NCBI GenBank assembly: GCA_964019055.1
Contig: OZ025211.1
Coordinates: forward strand, 3,518,835 to 3,582,834
Direction: 5' to 3'
Origin: Anthopleura xanthogrammica
Taxonomy: Eukaryota > Cnidaria > Anthozoa > Actiniaria > Actiniidae
Length of the DNA stretch: 64,000 nucleotides
The notes under the pieces are model-generated. The model made no database searches, had not been told where the DNA came from, and was given only the letters and a program-made list of their open reading frames with translations. The translations under genes were made by a program, and so were the position numbers. This document shows, one piece after another, positions 41,395-55,300 of the stretch; position 1 is the stretch's first letter, and every line of letters begins with the position of its first letter.

Positions 41395-43104
41395 GTACGT
41401 CGATGTATAGGATAATTTTTTAGCAAGGGAATCATTTTTATTCGGCTGCGGTCTGAAGACATGTTGGTTTGGCGTTCGTATAAAACAGCCGTATTCAGCT
41501 TGGTGTTTTTATCAATAGCTTCTTGTCCTTTTAAAAAAAAACAAAGCTCCGAGGCTTTCGGTTTTGTTTAAGCAGTACACTGATTCAGGTTTGATATGAT
41601 TTGGCGTTAGGAGCTAGAACTGTCTGTTGTTTTGAAAGAGTATACCTCGAGTGTTAGCTTGACTTGGCGTGACTTGACTGGGAGCGTTCACTCTGAATCA
41701 TTACTGCTAAAACATTATTTTATGCGGTTAAAATGAACTCCTAAAGAACTTGAGAGAACATCTAAGGTTTATGTGAGGTCCTGACAAGTGGTATTGGGTT
41801 GAATTTCTAGAGTGGCTGCTCTCGAGGTAAAACAAACTCGTTTCGTTCGCTGTTCTTGAACCTCATGATGCCTGACCTTTCACAAGACAAAGCTCCAGGA
41901 ACGCGAAGATGTTCAAAAAAATGTGATTTTGTCTATCCTATGGTCTTTAGTCAAGTAAATTGTGAAGTTAAAAGTCATAAATAGGAATTTTTCATCTTAT
42001 TTTTCGAGATATTTTGCCCTAAACCAGGTTGTATGCTAATTAATAATGGTACAGTCATTGCACATGTTGTCCTACCTTAACAAGACATATTCACAGCCAG
42101 ACGCTGTGACTGTTTCCTATTTATTTCTGAGCTTTTGTGCCTAGTTTTCAGGCGCTAACCCTTTTATTTGACGCATTTTCAATAGCTAAAGGCCTGAACA
42201 ATATCAAACTCCATTGTCTTTTTAGTTCAAACGCTTCCTTCTCATGAAGAACTCGATTGGTCACGGATTTATTCCTTGGCTCAAAAACTACGCCTAAAAA
42301 CTGTTAATCCAAATAAAGCTTAGTTGTAAAGCTTATTAATAAAGATTCAAGACTGTGTTCTCAATTGAATGAAAAATCACGATGCTAACATGATTTTCAT
42401 ATATTTGGAGTGAAAATGTCTGTAGTTTACAGAAGAGGTTTCCGTGTCGTAGGAGTGATCATCAGTAGATGGAGTATGATTTGTATATTTACAGAAGCAA
42501 AGCCCTTTGAAAGTATTAAGGTTGCAGACACTTTTGGACACGGGTGATCGCTTTTCAATTTTGCCTCGATTAACTCTTGGTTTCCCTTCATAACTAGACC
42601 ATCAAGTTGAAAACCTCTTTGCCTTTATTCTGCATTGTTTATCATCATTGCTATTATTACCATAACAATTTTCGCGACTTGAAGATTATTTCTGCAGGTC
42701 CAAAATATTTTTAATGCACTGTCTTCTATTGTAAACAAAGTCCCAAAATATTCAATTTTGTTTATGTCTGTTATGTACAGTTTCTATACAATTATGTTTA
42801 TCTTCCAATCTAGAAAATATAGACTCTGAATATATTATTTTGCCCAGTTGGGTGCTTGTCAAATTTAATTTTGGTACCCTCGTTCAGAGTAGTGCATATT
42901 AAAATTACCCTTCTAATCCATCATTCTAACAACTTATTGAGAAATTCTTAAACTGTTACGACAATAGCCACATCTAAATAAGTTTTCATCACTACTTTCA
43001 TATTATAATCGTTAATGTAACATCTTCCTAATTGTGAAATTATGCTGTCATGCACCTAAGTATGTTAGCTTGTTTTGATGTATTTTTACATTTTCATTTA
43101 ACAG
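41395..43104. other. Sequence upstream of gene C coding region (possible intron 1)
   Basis: AT-rich, no recognised gene, RNA or clear transposon. The last 80 bp before 43105 share a weak match with the sequence ahead of exon 1 in genes A and B. Confidence 0.35.
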
Positions 43105-43174
43105 TGCTCCAAGGGCTTATTAAGGATGGTGATCTCAATTTTGTTTCTCATCGTCTGCTCATGGACCTTATCAG
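43105..43174 (+). CDS. Gene C exon 1: signal peptide
   Basis: ATG at 43126, donor GTAAGC. Encodes MVISILFLIVCSWTLS plus one base, a secretion signal diverged from A and B. Confidence 0.83.
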
Positions 43175-46100
43175 GTAAGCATACCTTACCGTAAGTTGAA
43201 CACTAGTAAATAATTATTGTGAGTGAATTATTTTCATTTTATAAAGTTAAGAATGAAATGAATTTCTGGTGGTTTTCATTGTTTAATGCATGATGACATC
43301 ACTATTTCAATATTTCACCATTCAACTTTTCACTTCGTGTAGTATCAATAGTGAAAGTATTGTATCAGGGGTTAGGTGCACTTTAACAATATACAGTAGC
43401 TCAAAAGTAATTATTTCTATAAAGAATATGTTTTCATCAGAAATTGTGGGCAATTATCTGTATTGTAGTAAGTGCTTTGTTATTAATAATCATATCATAT
43501 AATGCTCCCTTCTCAACAGTGGGGTCTGGGTGGCATTCCTCCTAAACTCAAGGACATATAGAGTTGCCAGCTTGTGCTTGTTTCTTGTCCTTCAAGGGTT
43601 TTTCTCCAGGTTCTCTGGCTTCCCTTCCTTAGATTTCAGTGGATGAATAGCTACTCTGTATAGAGATACCACTGCTGAATCTCATTATTCACTAATTTTG
43701 AGTTATTGATCTTCTTTCAGCTGGTCTCACCCCACCTACTATCATCTTTCCACTCAATGACCTTGATGATACAGACCAAGCAGTGGACAAGGAAAAATAT
43801 TTTACCCTTTCTTGCAAAGCAACTGGTTCATTGCCCTTGACCTTTAAGTGGAAAAAATCTGGTAAAGATTTAATACATATTGACCCTTACCAAACAATAA
43901 CATCGTCAGGGCATTCTTCTAATTTGACTTTTAAAACACTCTCACCCTATTATGATGGAAAGTATCAGTGTTTAGTCAGTAATCCTGCCGGTGGAACATT
44001 CTCAAGGAAGCTTCGCTTGAAAGTAACTGGTAAGATATTTTGAGTTTTGTTCTGTTGGTTCTGTTTAAAATTGTTTTCATTGCTATGAGTTGACCAAGAC
44101 AAAAAAGGTCACAACAGGTTAATGGGAAATAGACCATTTTTATACCATGGGAAGACTGGGTACTGGAGGTATGGTATATCATTCACAACAACAACAACTG
44201 CCATATTGAAAGTCCACAAAAGGAAATATAGAGGTAGGCTAGAGAGTTGGAAATATCAAAATTATTGAGAATCATTGTGAAAGCTGCAGTCTACAACAAG
44301 ATATATGTAATGGCCAAGGAATGGTGAGAATACCTCGAGTGCCCAGTCTCCCCAATGTATAAAAAAGGTCTTTAGTTCACCATCAATCAAATAAATTGTT
44401 CTCGTACATGCTCATACGGTGATTGGTCAGGAGCCGTGGTAAATAAGAGGACATACTGATAGAATGACGAATCCCTTGCACATGGAGCCAGCATGCGCTT
44501 GAAATAGTTTTCAACTTTTGTCGTCATATCAAGAGGACATACCACGCTAAACCATCAGAAATTTGTTGAATAGATCTTAATTATGTACTTTACAGAGACA
44601 AATAATAGTTTTGGTATCATTACTCAGGTGATTATTCGAAAACATTGATTTATTTCTAAAATGTAGATAATTTTTGTATTTTGAAAAGAGGCCTGTATCA
44701 ACAAACGAAACGTGTGCAATCCAATATTCACCTGTAGCTGACTATAAAGAAATATTCTGAAGTTCTTGACCAATCAACACACTCAATTTTTTTATAATCA
44801 CATTGGAAATTATACAAAAATTAATTATTATTATTACATTTATTAGGTTATTACATGTAGGACTTTATGTCCTAGCAATTTGTGATTTGCTTTACTGACT
44901 GTGTGCATCTTTTTATGCTTCAGCAACTTCAGATTTCATAATACCCAAGACTGTAGAAAAGACTGTGAATGTGACAGTCGGCCGTCCCTTGTATATTCCA
45001 TGTCCACAGCAAAAAACTGGTCCAGATTATAGTAACTTTGGAGCTTTATATTCTTGGGGAAAAAAGCGAAGGAAAGTCCAAATGACACTGCAAATGAAAC
45101 AGAACATAGCTCAACTGCCCAATGGTGGTTTATTCTTCACATACTTGGACAAGGAAGACATTAAAAAGCTAGAACAATATCCTTCCCTATTACAACTGCA
45201 ATGCGTTGTGGAGTCTGGTACCTCAGTCTACCGTTCGTATATTCACAAATTTAATGTCATAGGAACTGGTATGTATTATTTAGGGAACCTTCTTTTTATA
45301 ACCATTTCCGCTACTTTGAAACAAATGCCTTGAGAGCCTGACAACACAGGAATGCCCATTAGGAAGCAACTCTAGTAATGGTTTTACTGAGTTTACCACA
45401 GCTGTATAGGTGGGATACCAATATGGCCACTATTGACTTTTAGAAATAAAAACCTAATCTTAAAAAATAAGTACCACTACCAGAAAGAGGAAACAGAAAT
45501 ATTAGTCCATCAGCTGAGACCAGAAAATTTGAGTTTATGGCTCACTTAAGGGGAACAAACGAAACTTAGTCAATCTTAATCCTTGACTATTTGGCATCAT
45601 AAAAATGTATGATAGCAAGTATTGAGCGGTAGCTTTCACTTTGTAATACAATTTTTAAATTTGTCCTTATACCCTCCTCTTGGCCGCCATCTTGGATTTT
45701 TTAAATCCTTCCAATTTTTCTTTCTTTTTGAAATGCACACGATTCATTGCATATATGTGCAAATGGAATCATAATTTTCTAATAACCTTCTAAAATATTA
45801 TCAATTTCAGCATTGCTTACAGATATCTATGCTATGATGACGTCACAAATGACTGCCATTTTGTTTCTTAGTTTCTGTATTCGACTGCTATCTCAAACAT
45901 CTGAATTAACAATTAATTTGAATTTGCTGCTCTCTACATTAAACTGCTAAAACTGTTTAGTTGAGCATACCATGAATAAATATGTCACAAGTCAAGTACA
46001 CTTGAGTCTAGAGCTCATATAAGCACAAAAGCACCTATCGCCACAAACAGTCTTTTTCATTGCTGTGACTTGCTTGCGAGATCTTTCATGTACTGCTGTT

Positions 46101-47167
46101 GTATCTCTAACATTAAGTAGCAGCAAAACGTCTATAGGGGGCTGCAGAAAGATTTGTGTGATATGCGCTATATGAACAAGGCCAACAAGACTGAAGAAAA
46201 AAACGACAAAATGTTATAACCATTTTTCTGCTTTCCTTTCCAAGTAATCCAAAAGTGTGAGTGAACCTACCCTTTTCAATCCTCTTCACCTTCAGAGTCA
46301 CTATCCCCACTCTTGTACTCATTGTCATTATCAGTCGCCATGTTATCGCATTCGATGCTGCACATGTCGGTGCACTTCAGACCAGCCTTCAGACAGCAGC
46401 AGTTCTCGGCCGTGCATTTTTTCTTTGCACGTACAGGACAGCAGTTTCAGGACCTCTTCTGGAGCAGGCTTAGAACCAAGCCAAACAAATTTAACAATGT
46501 GAAAGATATTTTCATACGACCCCCCTAGCTGATGGACTATATGTATTCGGAAAGTTTCATTGCTATAAATTGAATTCAAGTGAAGTTATTTGGAATCAAA
46601 ATTACAGAGATTTGTATGTTTTAAGTGATCTGTTTCCTTGCTAGCCTCGTTGTGGTGTTTTTCACGTTTTTAAAATTAGCTGAAATTCTCATAACTTCTT
46701 AAGAATTTAATATTTTTTATGCTCAAACTTCCTAACTTTGTTGTTTTTATTATAATCTATGATTTTAATGTAGTGGTCAACTAAAATATGAATTTAACAA
46801 ATTATTATAATGAAGTGGCGGCCATACTGGTATTCAGTCAATAAACCTTGGAATTAGACCTTATTTGTCTTGGTGCATCATTTCACACCACATGACATTC
46901 CATTGAGAATAAGATTCTTTATCATTCAAATTATTTTTTCCATCGTTTTGATTGGCCGAGAGAACTGCAAATAACTGCCTACAAATAACGGTCTGTTCAT
47001 GCACATTACGGTGCAGAGCCATCTTACTGCAAATAACGGTCTGCTCATGCGCAGTAACGCTGTATTTGACAATGGCTCGCTTCCCTGAAAAAATGAACTG
47101 ACTTCTTTGTTATTGTTTGACTCGTGCACACTGCCCCTCAAAGATTAGAAAAAATAATTTGAATGAT

Positions 47168-47201
<34 letters not shown>

Positions 47202-49319
47202 CGAGATTTGTTGTTAGTGTCTTGCAAGCAATTATTTTTGCTCGCCACTAACAAATCACGATATTTTGCTCAACCTCGTCCAATAATTGCTTATTGTTTG
47301 AGTTATATCCATATTCATGTATGTTCTCATGGGAAAACAAGGTAAAGAGGTCTATTCCAATAAAGGTCCACATAAATCATTTCTTTCCTTTGCCATTAGA
47401 TAGCTCAACCTTTGCTCCTGAATTTGCCCCTGGTGGAGAACCTAAGCCAATGGAAACAGCAATCCAAGGAAAAGAGAAGTTCCTTTACTGCATTGCAAGT
47501 GGAAGGTGAGTCATCATCAAAAATTTTTAAAAAAATGTAACCATTTCATTTCTTTAGTTCTGTAGTTTGTTTGAGAATAGTGATTGGATTTGGTCCCCTG
47601 CATACCATATTGACTCAATCAAGTGCCACCCCGATTAAGTTCCGACTCTGATTAAGCGCAGCATAGAAGAGCAAAAATATTTAAGAGCGCCACCATCGAA
47701 TAAGTGCCGCATTCATTCACAACAATGTGGCGCTTCATCGAAGCATCATCAGAGTGAGACAGTGAATAACATTTAAAACATGTTTATTTTGTTCCTAACA
47801 TTATCTTGGTATAGTTCATTATACAAATGTTACGATTTTTCAAGAGCGCCGCCCTCAAATAAGCGCTGCCCTCAAATAAGCGCTGCCCTTAAAGTTCCTT
47901 TACTGCATTGCAAGTGGAAAGTGAGTCATTAAGTCATGGTGACTCGACCCAATATTTTTGCATGCGCACCTTCCAACTTTGAACCTCATATGCCTAAAGA
48001 GATTGATTCTAATTTCATATCCACTACGTGTAGAACACAGTCATATGTTACATAATGTATAATATATTATAGACTAAACTATGAAAGGATATTTTTTTCG
48101 AGGAGATCGGATCGCATATCACGTGGTAATGACGTCACACCTGTTTTAACTCCAAAACGAATTTTATCTCTTGGCCGCATTTTCTAGGGAATGCTTTATT
48201 CTGCCTATACCTTGAGTGTTTGTCTTCCTCTGGGCGACGTTTCATCAAAATCTATAAGACGAATTTGTAGATATTTGGGGATTTGTATAGGTAATAGCAT
48301 GGTTTGGAGTGATATACGAGGTGGTATTTATGCCAAATATCACTTCAAACCATGCTATTATTTTGTTTATCATATGGCCTAAGAAATTACTGAAAAATCT
48401 TGTTTGTTCGTCATTTGAGTGGCTGCTTCATCACGTACAAGGCACAAGATTTAATGATAAGCTTAAGCTTAAATAATAAGAAACAACCAAAAATGTTACT
48501 TTTTAGCCTATTTCAATGGACTTCCTATACCCAAAATTACTACTTCTTAGGTATATGTTTACCAAAAAAAAAAAGTAATACTTCATTGAAAAATTAGAAA
48601 GTAATCCAGTAACGCGATCTCGCCAAAACTGAAAATATACGATTCAAGATTATGTAATGTTTACCATTCACGCTGTCATTTTACAGACAAATTCATGAAA
48701 AGTATGATCATGCAAAATTTGTCGAATTTTTTTTCTTGGTTTCTTTTCAGGACTACAACTGATCAATACACAACACTTTCTCCAAATTTCATGCTCATTA
48801 GTTTTGTTCCACTATCAGCGAAAAAGGCCGGTTTTGAAAGCAAAAACAAATGGCAAAAACAATCATTTAATGGCAAAAAAATCATATATTTGACCAATTA
48901 GTAGGTTTATACTAAGACAATAGGATCTCTCTCCCTTATTCAGGCTGCATGTCTAATTGTTAATTATTAATCATTCATTTTCAATAGCCCTGCTCCTAAA
49001 ACTAAATGGTATAGAGTACGAGATGGAAAAACCAAAGAAATTATCAATGAGAAAGATGGATTTCTTATCTCAGGAACCAATTTTGGAAGGATTTTGCATA
49101 TCCCACAGGTCTCTAAGGAGCAGCATGAGCCTGGAAACTACCAATGTGAGGTTTCAAATGGTCAAGGAAAGCTATTGTTCTCCAAACTTATCAAGATCAC
49201 TGTTTATGGTAAGTCAACATTTATTTCTTTACTGTAGATGAGATATTTAACTGCCGCCCGGTTGGCTCAGTTGGTTGAGCACTGGACCTTGGTGCGGGAG
49301 GTCTTGGTTCAAGGTTCGG

Positions 49320-49381
<62 letters not shown>

Positions 49382-52300
49382 TACAAACGGTTAGACTTTC
49401 AAGTGGCTCAGATGAACACTTTAAATGGCAGTCCTGTCTCTCCTCACTTCATTACTAACCAATACACACATCAAGCATTCCGCGCTACTGCTCTAAGCGC
49501 ATGCACAGGGGATTAAAAAGTGGGATAATATTTTGTAAAATATGCAATTTTTTGGTATATTTGACTCAAAATTTGCTTAACGGTACGTGATCTTGAATAT
49601 TTAATGAAAATTGTGTTAGACAAGAAAAATACAACTAAAATATAACATGTTTTTACAAAATATTATCTCACTTTTTAATCCCCTGAGCATGCGCTTAGAG
49701 CAGTTGCACGGAATGCTTGATGCGTGTATATATCGGAGGGACATAAAAGAACCTTTGAGGACATAAAGAAACCCTGGCAGTGACCACCCTCAGTGCCTAC
49801 ACCTCATGCTAACCACCTCTCATGATTGTAAAGTACCTTTGATTATATCCAAATAGAAAGGGCACTATATAAATCATAAATCATCAAAAAATCATCATTA
49901 ATTTTAAGATATGTGGGTAATTCTAACATTGTCATTCAAAATCACCAAAAATAAATATCTAACACTGTCTCTGTAATATACTATGAACTAACTAAAGATT
50001 GGCCGAAAGTGAAGTGCTGGAAAATTGTTCCTAAAAAGTTGACAGACTATCGACCAACTATTGGTTGATTGTCAATCAACACATGTTGGCTGGTTATAAA
50101 GTACAGTAAATGAATATCCATATTAGCAATCTAGGAGTAACTAAAAACTCAAAAGGGAAAGAAAAATATTTGGTTATTGGTTCCTAATGTTATCATTTGG
50201 TCAATCGGTTGCTGCTTATCTGCTAGAAAGTCTACTTTGCATCAAACCATACACTCAGTATTCTCAATTTTAATTGTCTTATTTGTTTTTCCTCAATAAG
50301 TTCCCCCTGGCTGGACTGTGAAACCTCCTCCAGTGAAAACAGTTGCTGTTCTTGGCGATGATGAGTTAGTCTGTGAAGCCTTAGGTACTCCTCCACCAAA
50401 GTACAAGTGGTATCACAATGGCACAGAATTCTCATCTGACACAGAATTGTAAGTCGTAAAATAAAAACCTTCTACAGGGCTTGAAATAATGGCCAGTCAT
50501 CGGACAATGTCTGGCCAGAATTGGAACTTGTCTGGTAAAATCTTTGCCTTGCAAGTCTTTTTGACCAGTAACATTGATCCAGATACTAGGTATTACCAAG
50601 CTAAAACTTGTGGTTATGGTTACTGGTGACTGACTGGCCATGTAGCAGTGTAGTGCACTCGTCTCTCACTCAGAACCATGAACAGGCAGAGCCTACATGA
50701 ACAAAAATGAAGGAACCCAGAGATTTAATTAAAAATTAGGCGGTGGATTGTTTACTTATTTAGGTAGCTATATCAAAAAATAGAAATCTTCATTAACAAG
50801 TACATGGATTGACAAAAGTAGGTGACTTAGATATGGAAAGTGGATGGAGTTTGCCGGTTGCCAGCTTCAAACAAAATCCTTGAGCGACCCCTTACATCTT
50901 TGTCTCTTCCATATCTTATCTAGGCAACCAGAAATCACAGTTGATGGGAATAAGCTGCTGCTCAAGAAAATAAATCGAAAAAATGAAGGTGTATTCCAAT
51001 GTGCTGTTGAAAACAATTATGGTATGCTTGTGTCTTCAACTTGGCTCAGAGTGGAAGGTTAGTCTTGAACTTATTTCTAAAGCCCCCTTAGCTACTGTAC
51101 AATAACTGATAGATAATAACTAGAGTGAGAAATTTCTTTAATTTTATGTGATAAAGTGCTACTCTGATCAAAGTTTTGACTTGCTACTTTTTGCTTGGAT
51201 TGAAAGGTCTTTGATAGAGAAGTGAAATGTCACTTTTCTTTTTCAAATATCTTTTTCCCTTCCGAAGATATTGTACTGTACTTTAAAAAATGGTGGCCTC
51301 AACACATGACTAGCATCAGATTACAAAAAGCGACTGTGTATCTCTGCCCAATTTCAATCAAAATTAACCAAATTAGCAGCATATATTATAGTACTTTAGA
51401 TCTGAAGCATGTTAAGGCCTGGGTAAGGCGACTAATCAGCATAAAATGGTATTTTTAACATTTCAAGAGGTTATTCAAAATTTGGATCTTGTAACTTGGG
51501 GACATGTTAGACTTTAACAAGATTGCAAAATTTTTGCTTTCAAAATGGCATACTCTTGGTGCAGAAATTCGCAAACATTCAACACAAATTTTTAAATTTC
51601 TGTTTTCCAATATCCGACCATACACCTATAAAAATGTAAAGGAACTTAAATGCCACTATGAGTCCAAAATATACTTTTGTATTATGAAATATTAGCAGAA
51701 ATATTGCAATTTTAATTTGTTTGGCAAAAGCCTAATGCACTTGAGCTGTTCAGAATTAACTATAGCAACAACCTTACTTCCAGGTCACCCCTACCTAAAA
51801 TTCTAGTTTTTGTCATTTCTACCTTTAAGAGAGGCTTGGTAGAAATACACTGTAGATGTTATGGTCATAATGTAGGCAAAAATTTAATCAAACATTTTCT
51901 GCTGAAAAATAACAAAGCAATTGCTGGAAAGCAAAGAATGTTGTCATTAGGGCCTGAACACAAGGCATGAACTACAATGAGACAGTAACACCATAGTACT
52001 CATTTCACCTATGCCACCCATTACTGTTATGTTGTGAAATATTTCTTAATGAATGATCACTATAGAATAGGATCCTTCCCATTCCACCTGATCTCTCAGC
52101 GATCATTCATTTTAATTAATTAATTAAAAGTATTCATGCCCTGTCATAGAGCAGATTTTGTATGACTGAAAAGTTACAATACAATAAAATACAATAGTCT
52201 TTATTTACCCAGCAATTAATCAATTATAAAGGCTGGTATCACAGCATTTTCCTATTTCTGCGACCTACTGACTCCAGACGTTTGGCATTTTAGCTTCCGT

Positions 52301-55300
52301 CAATCAAATTTACAATGGGCCAAGTTCATTCCAATCACAAATGATAAAGATATAAGGAAATGGCTTTCTAATCAAGGGAATTTCCTTATCGCTCAATCAG
52401 AATGAACTCGGCTCAACGTAAATTAAATGTATCAATTTTTAATTTAGCGATTTTGATCGACGGAAGCAAAAACACCAGACGTCTTGAGTCAATTAGGTCG
52501 CGGAAATATGAAAATTGTTGTAACTCATGTGCCTTGCTGCAACTGTGACCAGTGTCTTCTATAATCTTGATTAGCTGATTTTTCTCATGCAATATAATTG
52601 GTCTAGAATTTTTTAAGCAGTGACATAACCATGCCATGCTTGTGCTGTTTTGTTTTTTTTCTTGCGACAGTATTCGTACCATGAGCTTTTCACAGTCCTA
52701 TGAGATCTACTCTACCATGCTTACTGTGCTTGTAATTCTTCAGTAGACTAAGAAAATGTACTACAATACTGTAAAACTTCTCAAAATATAGTATAAATAG
52801 GACCTTAATTTTCAAAATCATGTATTGAAAATTCACTTTGCTCTTTTCTTCCAGCACGGCCTCCCAAAATCAAGAAATTTGGTCCTTTCTACATTTTCAG
52901 GGAAACAAAGGCAGTATTGCAGTGTGATTCAAATGCGGCACCCGTTGCTACAAATCATTGGTACAAGAATGATCAACTCCTTACCATTGGTGGACGGTAT
53001 TCTCTAGGTGCTAAAAATTCACTCATAATCACTGATGTTGTCACTGCTGATGGAGGGAAATACACTTGTAAGGCAGAAAATGATCTTGGTAAAAATGAGG
53101 CTTCCAATACTGCAACCGTTTATGGTGAGTTTTGTACCTATGTAGGATATTAGTAACATGCATTCCCTTCACATTTATTGTTGTTTTATTTTATTTTCTA
53201 TTTCCAAATAGATAAATAACATTCTAATTAAATTTAAATGTAAAGTACCTGTCAGTGACTCACTGAGTTAAAAACAGGGTTCCCATGGTCAGGGGAAGTC
53301 AGTGAATTCTAAATCTTTTTCAAGGTCAGGGAATTTTGATTATGGTCAGTGAACTTTTGCAATTTAAACAAAAGTCAATGAAAAGTCAGGGAATTTGTAT
53401 CAAACTAAAAACAAAATGCCATTTACGGTAGATATGATTTTTCTTAAAATAAGTGTACTTCGTAGTCAATGAAAAATGTTTTTTGGTCAGAAAAGTCAGG
53501 GAATTTCATTTTTCCAGATGAATAGGAACACTGAAAAACTAACATTGGCTCGAAGAAAAAAAAACAGTTAAAAATATTCACAGTATTCTTAATGGGAAAT
53601 TCAGAAAATTTTCCCATGGTGGTAAAACAACATTTGGTAATGTTGGTAAAGTGGAACTCTTACCATTAATTGTTTCTAGATTGTTTCCATGATGGGAGAT
53701 GTTAAAAGGAATATCCACTTTTGTTTTCCTGTGTATACTGTGTAATCTTTCCTAAAGATGTCATAGGAGATAAGCTATGTCTTCAATTATAAATAATTTG
53801 TTTGAACCGTATTCAGTATTCTTCAATTATAGATATTCGTTTCAAACTGTATTCTGTATTCCTAATACTAATCCTAGCATACTTGACATTAAACAGACAG
53901 AACAGAGATCTTTAGACCACCCAAGAAAAACTTGTTCATTGCACTCAAGAAAGCCTTGGATTTGCACTGTGAAGCAAGGACTGATCAAAGACTTGCGCAG
54001 TTCTTGACATACAAGTGGCTCAAAGATGGCAGGAAAATTGAATACAATTCTCGAGTACGCTGGATAGAAAACCAGAACATTCTGAAGATTGAAGATGCTA
54101 ATGTTGATGATGGAGCCATGTACACTTGCATTGCATTCACCGATGCTCCCCAGAAATCCGAGGATAGAGCAACAGCCATTGCTGATGTAAAAGGTACTGA
54201 CTAACATATTTAGGCCTTTTTAATGTTATTTTTAGACCTTGCTATCTTCTGGGTGTCTGTGTTTGTTTTGGCTTTGGTAAACAAAATCTCTAACATGTTT
54301 TGAAGTTTGATGGATCGAAACCACTCGTCTTTCACCAATGCGTCCCAGGTTTGAGTCTCGCCAGACTTTGTGTAATGTGAGTAAAGTTCCTTGTTGGTTC
54401 TCTCCTGTGCTTTGAGGGTTTTGCTCTGGGTGTTCTGCCTTTCCTCCCTCCTCAAAAATCAAGTTCTGATAGCAGTTGAAATTTCAGTGGATGAAGAGCC
54501 ACTCTGTGGAAATGCCACTGCTAAATCCTATTTATTTGTTTGTTTGTTTGTTTGTTTATCATGTCAATACATTAAAAAAATATATATTTAATATTAAACC
54601 TTGTTATTTTCAGGAAAAGATTCATTTTTTGTGTGTGTATATTTCAGGTGTTCCATTCCCACCATCAGACCTCAAGATAACGGATTGTCGCAACCGAACT
54701 TCCACTATCACCTGGAAAAAGGGAAAAGAAAACGATGCGCCCATCACCCACTTTGTCGTTGAACAAGAATCCAGCTACTTTCCAGAGGAATGGGATATCA
54801 TTAAAAAAATCACTGACCCCACAAAAACATCTTCTACTTTGCAACTGACAGCTTGGGCAAACTTGACTTTCAGAATGCGAGCTATCAATAAGATTGGGCC
54901 CAGTCGAGCAAGCATGCCAACACCAAAAGGACAGTGCATTACCAGCCAGTACAGTAAGTTGGAATGATGTATTGTTGCTTATCCAGGTGTTTTGTTGAAA
55001 ATATATTCCATGCCAGTTGTTTAGAAGACTGTGAAAAGTTTACTTAATAAATGGGTAAAAAACTGTGGATTCATTCCAACAGGACCAACTATGTATCCCA
55101 AAAATTTCAGAGGAGTGCCAGGAAAAGCTGAGGAGCTTGATATTGCTTGGACGGTAAGAGTTATTTTCTTAATTCAATAGTATTTTTGTATAACTGGATG
55201 CACATTTGTATTAAATACCTTATCCACTATTCTTGGTTTACTTCATTGCTGAGCTTTTTGCCATATGCCATCTTTTCGTATTTTATCCCTCCACAAAGGC

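Larger units (their letters stand above)
45269..47399. other. Gene C intron 3, expanded by insertions
   Basis: 2.1 kb against about 0.55 kb in B. Holds about 1.5 kb of unique sequence (45410-46850) with a cysteine-rich pseudogene on the minus strand, then two inverted-repeat elements inserted into the older TTTGAGTTGTATCC repeat. Confidence 0.5.

Noticed and set aside
54611..54647. Alternative acceptor upstream of gene C FN3-1
   Set aside because: It would add 34 nt and break the frame, so it is not a productive site.
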